The position numbers and the translations under genes are program-made. The notes beneath the pieces were generated by a model, which was given only the letters and a program-made list of their open reading frames with translations, made no database searches and had not been told where the DNA came from. Below are positions 24,885-33,454 of a stretch of 64,000 bases of DNA, one piece after another. Origin of the DNA: PALSA-610 sp038213435 (GTDB taxonomy: Bacteria; Actinomycetota; Acidimicrobiia; IMCC26256; PALSA-610); NCBI GenBank assembly GCA_038213435.1, contig JBBQTI010000004.1, forward strand, positions 62,001-126,000, given 5' to 3'. Position 1 is the stretch's first letter. Each line of letters begins with the position of its first letter.

Positions 24885-26116
24885 GAAATCATTTCCTGGG
24901 CGATGTCCCGGGCGATGCGTACGCCGCCGAACATCCAGCGGCTCGCGGGTGGGAAGAAGTTGCGATACGTGTCGCGCGTGTGATCCGCGGGCGTTTCGTG
25001 CGCACTGCCGCGGAGCGTCATCTGACCGCTCATGAACTTTCCGTTGTACTCGCCCACCGCCCCGGCCGCGGTTCGAAAGCGTGGATATGGGAGGTAGGCG
25101 CTCGACGTCCACTGCCAGGCGACGGTGTCGAGCTCGCGCAGCATCCCCGGCGGGAAGCACTGGGCCGCGTGCTCCCACTCGAATTCGGTCGGTAGGCGCG
25201 CGTCGCGCCAGCGCGCGTACGCGTCGGCTTCGTAGTGGCTGACGTGCACGACCGGTTCGTTCGGGTCGAGCGCGCGCCGTCCGCCGAGCGTGAAGACGCT
25301 CCAGCCGTCGGCGCCTTCGTCGCGCCAATAGAGCGGTGCCTCCCAGCCGTTCTCCTGTACCGCGTGCCAGCCGTCGGAGAGCCAGAGCTCGGGACGACGG
25401 TATCCGTCGTCGGCGACGAACTCGAGCCATTCGCGGGCGCAGACGAGCCGGTCACCGAGCTCCATCGACTCGAGGTGCACGAGATGTCGGGGCCCTTCGT
25501 TGTCGAAAGAGAAGGCCGGGCCCTCGTGACCGATCTCCGTGTTGCCGCCCGGTACCTCGGTGAAGCGCAACGGTGTCGCAACGGCAGGCGTGTACAGCTC
25601 GGCCGCGTAGACGGGGTCGGTCGGATTGCAGTGCAGCACGTGCTTGATGTCCATGAGCAACAGCTCTTGGTGCTGCTGCTCGTGGTGCAGACCGAGCACC
25701 ACGAGCGCGGCGGCGTCGGCATCACATTCGTCGATCAGGTCGTGCATCGCGTCGTCCACGTGAGCGCGGTAGCGGGCGATCTCGGCAACCGACGGACGAG
25801 AGAGCAGGCCCCGCTGCGGCCGCGGATGACGGGGGCCGACGGCTTCGTAATACGAGTTGAAGAGATAGGCGTACGCGGGATCGAACGGTGTGTAGCGCTC
25901 GACGAGTGGTGTGAGGAGGAACGTCTCGAAGAACCACGTGGTGTGCGCGCGATGCCATTTCGTCGGGCTGACATCGGGAATCGACTGGACGACTTGGTCC
26001 TCGTCGGAGAGCGGCGCGGCGAGATCGTCGGTGCGATCTCGAACCCGGCCGTAGTGATCGTGCAAGGCGACGCGGTCGGCCGCGTCGAGGGCGGAGCCGG
26101 TTGCGAGCGCGGTCAT
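24881..26116 (-). CDS. egtB: Ergothioneine biosynthesis iron-dependent sulfoxide synthase EgtB
   Basis: EgtB couples hercynine with a thiol (gamma-glutamylcysteine or cysteine) using non-heme iron and oxygen. The 411-residue protein has an N-terminal DinB-like four-helix region with KWHRAHTTWFFETF and the iron-binding HHEQQHQE. A C-terminal formylglycine-generating-enzyme-like domain follows (VPGGNTEIGHEGPAFSFDNEGPRH ... MFGGVRIARD). The ATG at 26116 overlaps the stop of a 26-codon ORF (ATGA); an alternative ATG at 26176 would add 20 atypical residues. It heads the egtB-egtD pair. Confidence 0.94.
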   Translation of the reverse strand: MTALATGSALDAADRVALHDHYGRVRDRTDDLAAPLSDEDQVVQSIPDVSPTKWHRAHTTWFFETFLLTPLVERYTPFDPAYAYLFNSYYEAVGPRHPRPQRGLLSRPSVAEIARYRAHVDDAMHDLIDECDADAAALVVLGLHHEQQHQELLLMDIKHVLHCNPTDPVYAAELYTPAVATPLRFTEVPGGNTEIGHEGPAFSFDNEGPRHLVHLESMELGDRLVCAREWLEFVADDGYRRPELWLSDGWHAVQENGWEAPLYWRDEGADGWSVFTLGGRRALDPNEPVVHVSHYEADAYARWRDARLPTEFEWEHAAQCFPPGMLRELDTVAWQWTSSAYLPYPRFRTAAGAVGEYNGKFMSGQMTLRGSAHETPADHTRDTYRNFFPPASRWMFGGVRIARDIAQEMIS

Positions 26117-26193
26117 CGGTCGACCGACCCAAAGCACGCTGCGACCCACGCGGAGTTGCGAACCGGAGCAATCCATTCGACGACGCCGATCAT
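26113..26193 (-). CDS. 26-codon upstream ORF coupled to egtB
   Basis: The ATG at 26193 has an excellent Shine-Dalgarno (AAAAGGGG, 26207-26200) six bases upstream, better than anything in front of egtB itself. The frame encodes MIGVVEWIAPVRNSAWVAAC followed by FGSVDR and stops in an ATGA overlap with the egtB start. It could be a leader peptide that delivers ribosomes to egtB or a small functional protein. Its two Trp and one Cys are worth noting, but there is no run of one amino acid as in classic attenuators. Confidence 0.5.
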   Translation of the reverse strand: MIGVVEWIAPVRNSAWVAACFGSVDR

Positions 26194-26412
26194 CGGGATC
26201 CCCTTTTCAGCCGGCAGGGATGTGTAGGTAACAACATTGTTCCAGGGTTCATGCCGCGAAACGCCCGACTTCGAAACACTCGACCTCGAAACGCGGGCCT
26301 CGCGTCGACCCAACCTAGTCACAGCGCGTTGGCGGCGTGTCGCGCCCGCGGGATGGTGCGGCGTGCGCGCCCGACCGCGTAACGCGAGACCGCCGATTCG
26401 ATACTTCCGGGG

Positions 26413-27024
26413 CTACCAGCCCCGCTCGACCCACTCGTCGAGGTGCGGGCGCTCGGTGCCGATCGTCGTGTCGAGGCCGTGACCGGGGAGAACGAGCGTC
26501 TCGGCCGGCAGCGGCAAGAGGCGCTGATCGACCGACCGGATGATGGTCGGAAAATCGCCGCCTTGAAAGGAGGTGTTCCCCACGCCACCCGGGAACAGCG
26601 TGTCGCCGCTGAACAACACCGGATGACCTTCGAGCAGAAAGCACGTCGAGCCCCGCGTGTGGCCGGGCGTGTGGATCGTGCGCAGGCGGAGGTCGCCGAC
26701 CTCGATCACCTCGTCGTCGGGGATGGTGAAGTCGTAGCCGGGCAGCATCTCGGCGTCCTGCGTCGCGATGCCCACGTCGATCCCGGCGTCGCGCATCTGC
26801 GTGACCGCCTGGATGTGGTCGAAATGGCCGTGGGTGGTCAGGACTCGCCGGACGCCGGTCGCGCGTGCGACCTCGAGCAGCAAGTCGTGCTCGTTCGCGG
26901 CGTCGACGAGGACCGCGTCGCCCGTTGCCTTGGCGCGCAGTACGAAGACGTTGTTCTCGTACGGGCCGACAACGAGCTTGTCGATGCGGAGGTCGGTCGT
27001 CTCGTAGTGCGCGGGCCGAGCCAT
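26413..27024 (-). CDS. Metallo-beta-lactamase-fold hydrolase (glyoxalase II-like)
   Basis: The 203-residue protein has the zinc-binding THGHFDH (His65, His67, Asp69, His70), HTPGHTRG (His122), FSGDTLFPGGVG (Asp141) and PGHG (His182), a complete binuclear site. Such short MBL proteins act on thioesters or similar small substrates such as S-lactoylglutathione analogues; the true substrate is unknown. The 219 bases between its stop and the egtB leader ORF hold no convincing gene, only an AACAA-CA-TTGTT inverted repeat at 26230-26241. It is divergent from the acyl-CoA dehydrogenase operon. Confidence 0.9.
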   Translation of the reverse strand: MARPAHYETTDLRIDKLVVGPYENNVFVLRAKATGDAVLVDAANEHDLLLEVARATGVRRVLTTHGHFDHIQAVTQMRDAGIDVGIATQDAEMLPGYDFTIPDDEVIEVGDLRLRTIHTPGHTRGSTCFLLEGHPVLFSGDTLFPGGVGNTSFQGGDFPTIIRSVDQRLLPLPAETLVLPGHGLDTTIGTERPHLDEWVERGW

Positions 27025-27105
27025 GGGTTTCGAGGCTACCCCTGCTGTTTTGCATGGGAGGCCGAGCGAGCGTCGGGAGGCGGGTATCCCGCAGATCTGG
27101 AAACA

Positions 27106-27119
27106 TGACCGGTCGGTCA
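27106..27119. promoter_or_regulatory. TetR-type operator candidate before the acyl-CoA dehydrogenase pair
   Basis: TGACCG-GT-CGGTCA is an inverted repeat with 6-bp arms and a 2-bp centre, ending 17 bases before the ATG of the first acyl-CoA dehydrogenase. Sites built on GACCG/CGGTC are typical of TetR-family regulators of lipid catabolism in actinobacteria. It could also serve the divergent MBL hydrolase, 82 bases away. The regulator gene is not in the window. Confidence 0.5.
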
Positions 27120-27136
27120 AGTAGCGTCGACCCGCC

Positions 27137-28324
27137 ATGGACTTCGTCGATACCCCCGCGGAAGCGGCCTTCCGGGCGGAGGTGCGCGCCTGGCTGGCCG
27201 AGCACCTGAAGGGCGAGTTCGCCGCGCTCGGGCCGGGAAACGGGCCGAGCGACGAGACGGGCTGGGACGTCAGGTTCGAATGGGAGAAGCTGCTCGGCGC
27301 CGATCGCTGGGTCGGCCTGACGTGGCCGACGGAGTACGGCGGTCGGGCCGCGAACCTCGCGGAGCAGATCATCTTCAGCGAGGAATACACGCGCGCGAAC
27401 GCGCCGACGCGCATCTCGTTCTTCGGTGAAGGTCTGTTCGCGCCGACGGTGATCCAGTTCGGCACCGAGGCGCAGAAGCAACGCTTCTTGCCGAAGATCC
27501 AGCAGGTCGAGGAGTTGTGGTGCCAAGGGTTTTCGGAGCCCGACGCGGGCAGCGACCTCGCGAACATTCAGACCCGCGCCACCCTCGACGGTGACGAGTG
27601 GGTGATCACCGGCCAGAAGGTGTGGACGACGCTCGCCCACCGCGCCGATTGGTGTTTCCTCGTGTGTCGCACCGACCCCGACTCGAAGTCGCATCACGGT
27701 CTTACCTACCTGCTGTGCCCGATGGACCAACCCGGGATCGAGGTGCGCCCACTGCGCCAGATGACCGGCAGCTCGGAGTTCAACGAGGTGTTCTTCGACG
27801 GCGCCCGGACCGCGAAGGAGAACGCGCTCGGACCGGTCGGCGAGGGTTGGAAGGTCGCGATGGCGACCCTCGGCTTCGAGCGGGGCACGGCCTTCATGTC
27901 GTCGCAGCTTGCGTTCGAGGGCGAGTACGCAGACCTGCTGGAGACCGCGCACAAGAACGGCGCGGCCGCGCAGCCCGCGCTGCGCGACGAGCTCGCGCAG
28001 CGGTACATCGGCTTGCAGGTGATGAAATACAACGGTATGCGGATGCTGACGAATCTCGTAAAGCGGGGCGAAGTCGGCCCCGAAGCGAGCGTCGGCAAGC
28101 TGTTCTGGACTACGTGGCACAAGAGTTTCGGCGAGACGGCGATGCGCGTCATCGGCGCGGACGCGCTTACGGTCGAGCGCGCGCAGGGACGTGAGTACGA
28201 GATCGACGCACTGCACTACATCTTCATGGCAAGCCGCGCGGAGACCATCTACGCGGGCGCCAGCGAGATCCAACGCAACATCATCGGTGAACGAGTTCTC
28301 GGGTTGCCGAGAGAGCCGCGGTAA
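27137..28324 (+). CDS. Acyl-CoA dehydrogenase (first of a pair)
   Basis: This is a 395-residue FAD-dependent dehydrogenase of acyl-CoA thioesters. The N-terminal helical domain (TPAEAAFRAEVRAWL), WCQGFSEPDAGSDLANIQTRA (FAD/substrate region), WVITGQKVWTT and the C-terminal YAGASEIQRNIIGERVLGLPR are family signatures. A second acyl-CoA dehydrogenase follows 42 bases later. Adjacent unequal pairs often form alpha2-beta2 enzymes that act on steroid or other bulky CoA esters, which is my inference here. No Shine-Dalgarno is evident before the ATG. Confidence 0.92.
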   Translation: MDFVDTPAEAAFRAEVRAWLAEHLKGEFAALGPGNGPSDETGWDVRFEWEKLLGADRWVGLTWPTEYGGRAANLAEQIIFSEEYTRANAPTRISFFGEGLFAPTVIQFGTEAQKQRFLPKIQQVEELWCQGFSEPDAGSDLANIQTRATLDGDEWVITGQKVWTTLAHRADWCFLVCRTDPDSKSHHGLTYLLCPMDQPGIEVRPLRQMTGSSEFNEVFFDGARTAKENALGPVGEGWKVAMATLGFERGTAFMSSQLAFEGEYADLLETAHKNGAAAQPALRDELAQRYIGLQVMKYNGMRMLTNLVKRGEVGPEASVGKLFWTTWHKSFGETAMRVIGADALTVERAQGREYEIDALHYIFMASRAETIYAGASEIQRNIIGERVLGLPREPR

Positions 28325-28366
28325 GGCCCGAGCGGCCTTCCGAGCGGGAGACACAGGAGAGCACAA

Positions 28367-29497
28367 ATGAACTTCGCCTTTTCCGAGGAGCAAGAAGAGC
28401 TGCGGCGTACGGTGCGGCAGTTCCTCGAGGCAAAGTCGCCCGAGACGGAAGTGCGCCGCCTCATGGAGACCACCGAGGGCTACGACCCGTCGGTGTGGAA
28501 GCAGATGGGCCAGGAACTCGGGCTGCAGGGTCTGGCGATCCCCGAAGAGTTCGGCGGTCAGGGCTACACGTTCATCGAGCTCGGCATCGTGCTCGAGGAG
28601 ATGGGCCGAGTGCTCCTGTGCGCTCCCTACTTCGCGTCGGCGGTGCTCGCGGCGAACGCCATCCTCAATGCCGGTACCGATGCGCAGAAGTCGGCGCTCC
28701 TGCCCGGTATCGCGAGCGGCGACACGATCGCCGCACTGGCGTTCACCGAACCGTCCGGCAAGTGGGACGCGGCGGGCATCACGCTCGAAGCCACCGAGTC
28801 CGGCGGGAAGCACACGCTCTCGGGCGAGAAGATGTTCGTGATCGACGGCCACGTCGCCGACCTGATCGTGGTGGTGGCGCGCACCGCCGGCACGACGGGC
28901 ACCGACGGTATTTCGTTCTTCACGGTTCGGGGTGACGCCGAAGGCCTGACCCGCACGAGCCTGTCCACGATGGACATGACCCGCAAACAGGCCAAGCTGG
29001 AGTTCACCAAGGTCGTGGCCGAGCCGCTCGGCTCACCGGGGTCCGGCTGGCCCGCGTTCTCCAAGGCGCTCGATCAGGCCGCCGTCGCGTTGTCGAACGA
29101 GATGATGGGCGGCGCGCAGAAGGTGCTCGAGATGTCGGTCGAGTATGCGAAGGTGCGCGTGCAGTTCGGTCGCCCGATCGGATCGTTCCAGGCGATCAAG
29201 CACAAGTGCGCCGACATGCTCCTCGAGGTCGAGTCGGGCAAGTCGGCCGCGTACTACGCGTCGTGGGCCGCGGCCGAGGACAACGACGAGCTGCCGGTCG
29301 TCGCCGCACTCTCGAAGGCATACTGCTCGGAGGCGTACTTCCACGCGACCGCCGAGAACATCCAGATCCACGGTGGCATCGGGTTCACCTGGGAGCACCC
29401 CGCGCACTTGTACTTCAAACGCGCAAAGAGCTCCGAGATCTATCTGGGTGACCCGACGTACCACCGCGAGCTGCTTGCCCAGCGCATCGGTATCTGA
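28367..29497 (+). CDS. Acyl-CoA dehydrogenase (second of a pair)
   Basis: The 376-residue product begins MNFAFSEEQEELRRTVRQFL and has ALAFTEPSGKWDAAGI, AVALSNEMMGGAQKVLEMSVEYAKVRVQFGRPIGSFQAIKH, and the C-terminal IQIHGGIGFTWEHPAHLYFKRAKSSEI. This is the pattern of the smaller, more divergent partner in paired acyl-CoA dehydrogenases. The FAD-binding region is less canonical than in the upstream copy. It shares the operon with that gene, and its 3' end overlaps the start region of an exo/endonuclease-phosphatase-family gene. Confidence 0.9.
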   Translation: MNFAFSEEQEELRRTVRQFLEAKSPETEVRRLMETTEGYDPSVWKQMGQELGLQGLAIPEEFGGQGYTFIELGIVLEEMGRVLLCAPYFASAVLAANAILNAGTDAQKSALLPGIASGDTIAALAFTEPSGKWDAAGITLEATESGGKHTLSGEKMFVIDGHVADLIVVVARTAGTTGTDGISFFTVRGDAEGLTRTSLSTMDMTRKQAKLEFTKVVAEPLGSPGSGWPAFSKALDQAAVALSNEMMGGAQKVLEMSVEYAKVRVQFGRPIGSFQAIKHKCADMLLEVESGKSAAYYASWAAAEDNDELPVVAALSKAYCSEAYFHATAENIQIHGGIGFTWEHPAHLYFKRAKSSEIYLGDPTYHRELLAQRIGI

Positions 29498-30233
29498 GCG
29501 CGACTTCACGGTCGCGGCGTTCAACGCACACTGGGGGGTCGGTCGGTTCGGCCGGTTCCACGGCGTTCGTTTCGACGTGGCGCGCGTGGTTCGCAGCTTC
29601 GGCGCCGACCTCGTCGTCGTCCCCGAATCCTGGCGCGACGACCGCGGTATCGGCTTGCTCGATGGATTGCGTGACGACGGCTACCACGTCGACTCCGTCA
29701 CGCTCATGAGCATGGAGGTTCATCGGCGCAAGCGCGGCCATGATCGGGCCGGGGTGCCGCGCGAAGGCGCATGGGAGCTCGCGGTGTGCTCGCGTTTCCC
29801 GGTACTCGACCGCAAGTTGATTCCGATGGGTATCGTCCCGAAGGACTCTGCGGGCCTCCGTCACGCGCTCGCGCTCACCGTCGCGATCGACGGCACGCCC
29901 GTCGAGGTGATCGGACTGCACGTTTCGTCGAAGCTGTGGCGGCTCGGGCCACTGCGACACCTGCTGGGGCTTCGAAGCGGCATGGTCGAGAATGGACCGC
30001 AGATCCTTGCCGGAGACTTCAACTTCTGGGGACCGCCGACCGACGCGGTGTTGCGTGGTTGGGGACGTCCGGTTCGCGGCCGAACCTATCCTTCGCGTCG
30101 ACCGCACAGTCAGATCGATCACGTTCTCGTACGCGGCGGTATCGAGCTGCTCGGAGGCGAGGTGCTGGCGCGCACACCCTCGGATCACCGCCCGATCCGG
30201 GCCCGGCTGCGACTGCCCGGAGGAGTATCGTGA
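29475..30233 (+). CDS. Endonuclease/exonuclease/phosphatase-family protein
   Basis: About 252 residues with the fold's metal-site motifs: VAAFNAHWGVGRF, DLVVVPESWRDD (catalytic acid), VIGLHVSSKLWRLGPL, ILAGDFNFWG and TPSDHRPIRARLRL. The family cleaves phosphodiesters in nucleic acids or phospholipids and sugars; which applies here is unknown. The start is uncertain: a TTG at 29475, inside the upstream dehydrogenase gene, is the only reasonable initiator before the first conserved strand. The stop overlaps the transporter permease start (GTGA), tying it to the export operon. Confidence 0.75.
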   Translation: MPSASVSERDFTVAAFNAHWGVGRFGRFHGVRFDVARVVRSFGADLVVVPESWRDDRGIGLLDGLRDDGYHVDSVTLMSMEVHRRKRGHDRAGVPREGAWELAVCSRFPVLDRKLIPMGIVPKDSAGLRHALALTVAIDGTPVEVIGLHVSSKLWRLGPLRHLLGLRSGMVENGPQILAGDFNFWGPPTDAVLRGWGRPVRGRTYPSRRPHSQIDHVLVRGGIELLGGEVLARTPSDHRPIRARLRLPGGVS

Positions 30234-31159
30234 AACACATGTCCGCGCCGCCGAGCCGAGTGCCGCGCGCCTCCGGTGAAGCGACCGTCGTCCGAGCCCG
30301 CATGACGGCTCACGAGCGACTCACTCGCATCATCCAGCGCCGTGAGCTCCTCGTCGGGATGGTCCGCAACGAGCTGAAGATCAAGTACAAGAACAGCGTC
30401 CTCGGGTTCGCGTGGTCGCTGCTCAACCCACTGCTCTACCTCGTGGTGTTCTACATCGCGTTCACGATCATCCTCGGCTCGGCCATTCCTGCCTTCCCGA
30501 TCTGGCTGCTTTCGGGTCTGCTCGTGTGGAACCTGTTCTCTACCGGGCTGGGCGCGGCGACCGGCTCCGTCGTCGCGAACTCCGGCTTGGTGAAGAAGGT
30601 GTCGTTCCCGCGCGAGATCCTTCCGCTCGCCGCCGTCGGCAGCATGCTCGTCCATTTCTTCTTACAGAGCATGGTGCTCTTCGTCGTGCTCGCGATCGTG
30701 CGCTGGGACCTCGCGTGGGCATACGTGCCACTCATACCGCTCGCGCTCGCTGTGCTCCTGCTCCTCACCAGCGCATTGGGAATCCTGCTCTCCGCCATCA
30801 ACGTCTACCTGCGTGACACCTCGCACTTCCTGGAGCTCGCGCTGCTCGCGTGGTTCTGGGTCACGCCCATCGTCTATCAATTCCAGCTCGTCGGCCTCCG
30901 CGAGGGTTGGTCGAAGTGGCCGTGGTACGCCAATCCGGTCACGCCGATCGTGCTCATCTTCCAGCGCGCGATCTACGCTCGCCTCGACAACGTGCACACG
31001 GTGAGCGGGATTCGGACGGTCACGCCCTTGTTGCCCCACTGGCCGTACTGGGCATTCCTCGCATACCTCGGATACTCGCTCGCGTTCGCACTCCTGACTC
31101 TGACGATCGCAGTGCGGGTGTTCGGCCGTTCGGAGGCGAACTTCGCGGAGGAGCTCTGA
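30230..31159 (+). CDS. wzm: ABC-2 type polysaccharide export permease (Wzm-like)
   Basis: This 309-residue integral membrane protein has an amphipathic N-terminus (LLVGMVRNELKIKYKNSVLGFAWSLLNP), typical of polysaccharide and teichoic-acid exporters, and six hydrophobic helices, including LLYLVVFYIAFTIIL and YWAFLAYLGYSLAFALLTLTI. It would form the channel with the ATPase encoded next. The GTG at 30230 lies six bases after GGAGG and overlaps the upstream stop; an ATG at 30239 is an alternative. It is followed after one base by the ATPase gene. Confidence 0.93.
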   Translation: MKHMSAPPSRVPRASGEATVVRARMTAHERLTRIIQRRELLVGMVRNELKIKYKNSVLGFAWSLLNPLLYLVVFYIAFTIILGSAIPAFPIWLLSGLLVWNLFSTGLGAATGSVVANSGLVKKVSFPREILPLAAVGSMLVHFFLQSMVLFVVLAIVRWDLAWAYVPLIPLALAVLLLLTSALGILLSAINVYLRDTSHFLELALLAWFWVTPIVYQFQLVGLREGWSKWPWYANPVTPIVLIFQRAIYARLDNVHTVSGIRTVTPLLPHWPYWAFLAYLGYSLAFALLTLTIAVRVFGRSEANFAEEL

Positions 31160-31160
31160 G

Positions 31161-32429
31161 ATGGCCGCCGCGATCGAGGTCCGCAGCATCTCGAAGCAGT
31201 TCAAGCTCTATCACGAGCACTACACGTCACTGAAGGAACGCGTCATCCACTACGGCCGGATCCCGTACGAGCCGTTCATGGCCCTGGAGAACGTCGATTT
31301 CGACGTCGAGGCGGGTTCCACCGTCGGGATCCTCGGGCACAACGGATGCGGCAAGTCGACGTTACTCAAGTGCGTTGCCGGCATCCTGCAACCAACGCGG
31401 GGCGAGATCGTCACCCGGGGCCGCGTCGCCGCGTTGCTCGAGCTCGGTGCCGGGTTCAACCACGAGCTGACGGGTCGCGAGAACGTCTTCATGAACGCCT
31501 CGATCCTCGGGTTGTCGAAGCACGACACCGCCAAGATCTTCGACGAGATCGTCGCGTTCTCCGAGCTCGAGCGGTTCATCGACATGCAGGTGCGGCACTA
31601 CTCGTCGGGCATGTACGTGCGCTTGGGTTTCGCGGTCGCGGTGAACGTCGAGCCCGACATCCTTCTCGTCGACGAGGTCTTGTCGGTCGGCGACGAGGCC
31701 TTCCAGCGCAAGTGCATCGAGCGGGTCAAGAAGTTCCAGGAAGAGGGCCGGACGATCCTGTTCGTCACCCACGCCGCGGATCTGGTACGGCGCATATGCG
31801 ACCGTGCGGTCGTGCTCGACCACGGAAAGATGGTCATCGATGCCGCGCCCGGCGAGGCGGTGCGGGTATTTCGCGAATCGCTGCACGGAGGCGAGCTGAA
31901 CGAGCCCGAGGAGCCGCGGGACGCTGAGGTGTCCGCTGAGGCGTCGGCCGAGGTCGTGTCCTCGAAGCGCGAGGTCACGCACCGGGTGCACATCACCCAC
32001 GTGGCGATCGACCATCCCGGCCTGCGGCTCAACCGCAATTGGATGTTGCCCGACGAAGCGATGACCATCCGCGTCAGCTACCACGCGAGCGAGCGCACCG
32101 ACGACATCCTCTTCGGCATCGCGATCCACGACGAGAACGGCAATCATCTCTTCGGAACGAACACTGGCATCCTCGGGCTCGATGTTCCTCCGGCCGACGG
32201 TGACGGCGAGATGTCGTTCGAATTCCATCGGGTCCCACTGCTCGACGGCACCTATCTGGTCACGCTCGCGATCCAGTCGAGCGACGAAGGGACCGTGTAC
32301 GACTGGCGGGAGCAACAGGCCCGTTTCGAGGTGATGAACCCGTCGCGCACGAACGGCCTCGTGTCGTTCCCGATCGATGTGCATTTCGGTGGCACCCGCA
32401 TGAATCTTGCGGAGGGCACCGGGGCGTGA
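31161..32429 (+). CDS. wzt: ABC transporter ATPase for polysaccharide export with C-terminal sugar-binding-like domain (Wzt-like)
   Basis: The 422-residue protein has an ATPase domain with Walker A GHNGCGKST (about 59-67), signature HYSSGMYVRLGF and Walker B ILLVDEVLSVGDEAF. After an acidic linker (about 245-275) comes a beta-sandwich domain of about 140 residues (ITHVAIDHPGLRLNRNWMLPDEAMTIRVSY ... GTYLVTLAIQS). In Wzt such a domain recognises the end-modified glycan before export. Methyltransferase genes directly downstream, the next overlapping by four bases (GTGA), fit a methyl end-cap recognised by this domain, which is an inference. Confidence 0.94.
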   Translation: MAAAIEVRSISKQFKLYHEHYTSLKERVIHYGRIPYEPFMALENVDFDVEAGSTVGILGHNGCGKSTLLKCVAGILQPTRGEIVTRGRVAALLELGAGFNHELTGRENVFMNASILGLSKHDTAKIFDEIVAFSELERFIDMQVRHYSSGMYVRLGFAVAVNVEPDILLVDEVLSVGDEAFQRKCIERVKKFQEEGRTILFVTHAADLVRRICDRAVVLDHGKMVIDAAPGEAVRVFRESLHGGELNEPEEPRDAEVSAEASAEVVSSKREVTHRVHITHVAIDHPGLRLNRNWMLPDEAMTIRVSYHASERTDDILFGIAIHDENGNHLFGTNTGILGLDVPPADGDGEMSFEFHRVPLLDGTYLVTLAIQSSDEGTVYDWREQQARFEVMNPSRTNGLVSFPIDVHFGGTRMNLAEGTGA

Positions 32430-33454
32430 ATGCCCGCCGGACGATCGTCGCGCCGGTGCGGCGCGCGTTGCATGAGGGTGCGGCGCGGTGGCCCTGGTTT
32501 CGACGAGTGGTGGAGATCGGCGCGCGCGAGCTGGGACGGGCTCTGCACGACGACGTGTATTCGGAGGGCTACTACGGCGAAGCCGGCGGAGGTGGCTCGG
32601 TAGTCGCACTCGACATCGGCACGGTCGAGTACACGCGCACTGCGACCCACGCCGACGAAGGCGCGTATCTCGTGTGGCGCTTCCTGCCCGTGCAACGAAC
32701 GCTCGATATCGGCTGCGCATTCGGGTTCTTCGTGGAGGCCGAGCGGGAGCTCGGCCTCCACGCGTGCGGAGTCGACGTCAGCCAGTACGCGCTCGACCAC
32801 GCGGCATTCGGGGCGCATGGGCACGTGCGGTACGGCAACCTGCTGCATCGGCTGCCGTACGGTCGCGGTGGGTTCGACGGGGTCTCGCTCTTCGAGACGC
32901 TCGAGCACCTTCCGCCCGAGGTGATACCGCGCGCGTTACGCGAGGTCCGCCGGATGACGACGAAGTACGTGATCGCGACGATTCCTTCGTTCGGGCCGAA
33001 CCCCAACGGTCCCGGTGGGTGGTTCGACGTGAAGGTGCGGCCCGAGCGCCTCGACCATTACCGGTCGCTCGGCGACGGGTACGACGGTCCGGTCCCGTAC
33101 GACGATCTCTACCGCGACGACGACGGCGCGCCGATCGAGGGCCATCTCACGATCGCGTCGTTCGCTTGGTGGACCCGCCAGTTCGAGGCGGCCGGGTTCG
33201 TCCGCGACGGCGCGCTGGAGCGGCGCATCCATCCGGATCTCGCGCGGTTGGGCCTCACCAAGTTCTGGAATCTGTACGTGTTCCGGGTTGCGGGCGTTCC
33301 CGCGGCGAGTGGTGAACAGCGCTCGGCCTCGGAGATCGCCGAGGTCGAGAAGCGATTCGGCTTCGACGATCGGGTGGCCGACCCCGAAGACCTCGCCCGC
33401 GTGCAAGCGACGCTGCACCAAGCGGCGTCGGGCCAGTCGGCGTCGGCAACGTGA
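32426..33454 (+). CDS. Class I SAM-dependent methyltransferase
   Basis: The 342-residue protein has a methyltransferase core with QRTLDIGCAFGFFVEAERELG (SAM motif I), CGVDVSQYALDHA (motif II) and FDGVSLFETLEHLPPEV (motif IV-like). The N-terminal 75 residues are not typical of the core and may bind the acceptor. It is translationally coupled to the exporter ATPase upstream and to a second methyltransferase downstream, so it most likely methylates the exported glycan. The acceptor position is unknown. Confidence 0.85.
   Translation: MNARRTIVAPVRRALHEGAARWPWFRRVVEIGARELGRALHDDVYSEGYYGEAGGGGSVVALDIGTVEYTRTATHADEGAYLVWRFLPVQRTLDIGCAFGFFVEAERELGLHACGVDVSQYALDHAAFGAHGHVRYGNLLHRLPYGRGGFDGVSLFETLEHLPPEVIPRALREVRRMTTKYVIATIPSFGPNPNGPGGWFDVKVRPERLDHYRSLGDGYDGPVPYDDLYRDDDGAPIEGHLTIASFAWWTRQFEAAGFVRDGALERRIHPDLARLGLTKFWNLYVFRVAGVPAASGEQRSASEIAEVEKRFGFDDRVADPEDLARVQATLHQAASGQSASAT

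Noticed and set aside
26230..26241. AACAA-CA-TTGTT inverted repeat upstream of the egtB leader
   Set aside because: The arms are only 5 bp and no second copy was seen; it is too weak to call an operator.
26113..26322. A 69-codon version of the ORF upstream of egtB
   Set aside because: The upstream part is Arg/Ser-rich and lacks a ribosome-binding site; only the 26-codon form starting at 26193 has one.
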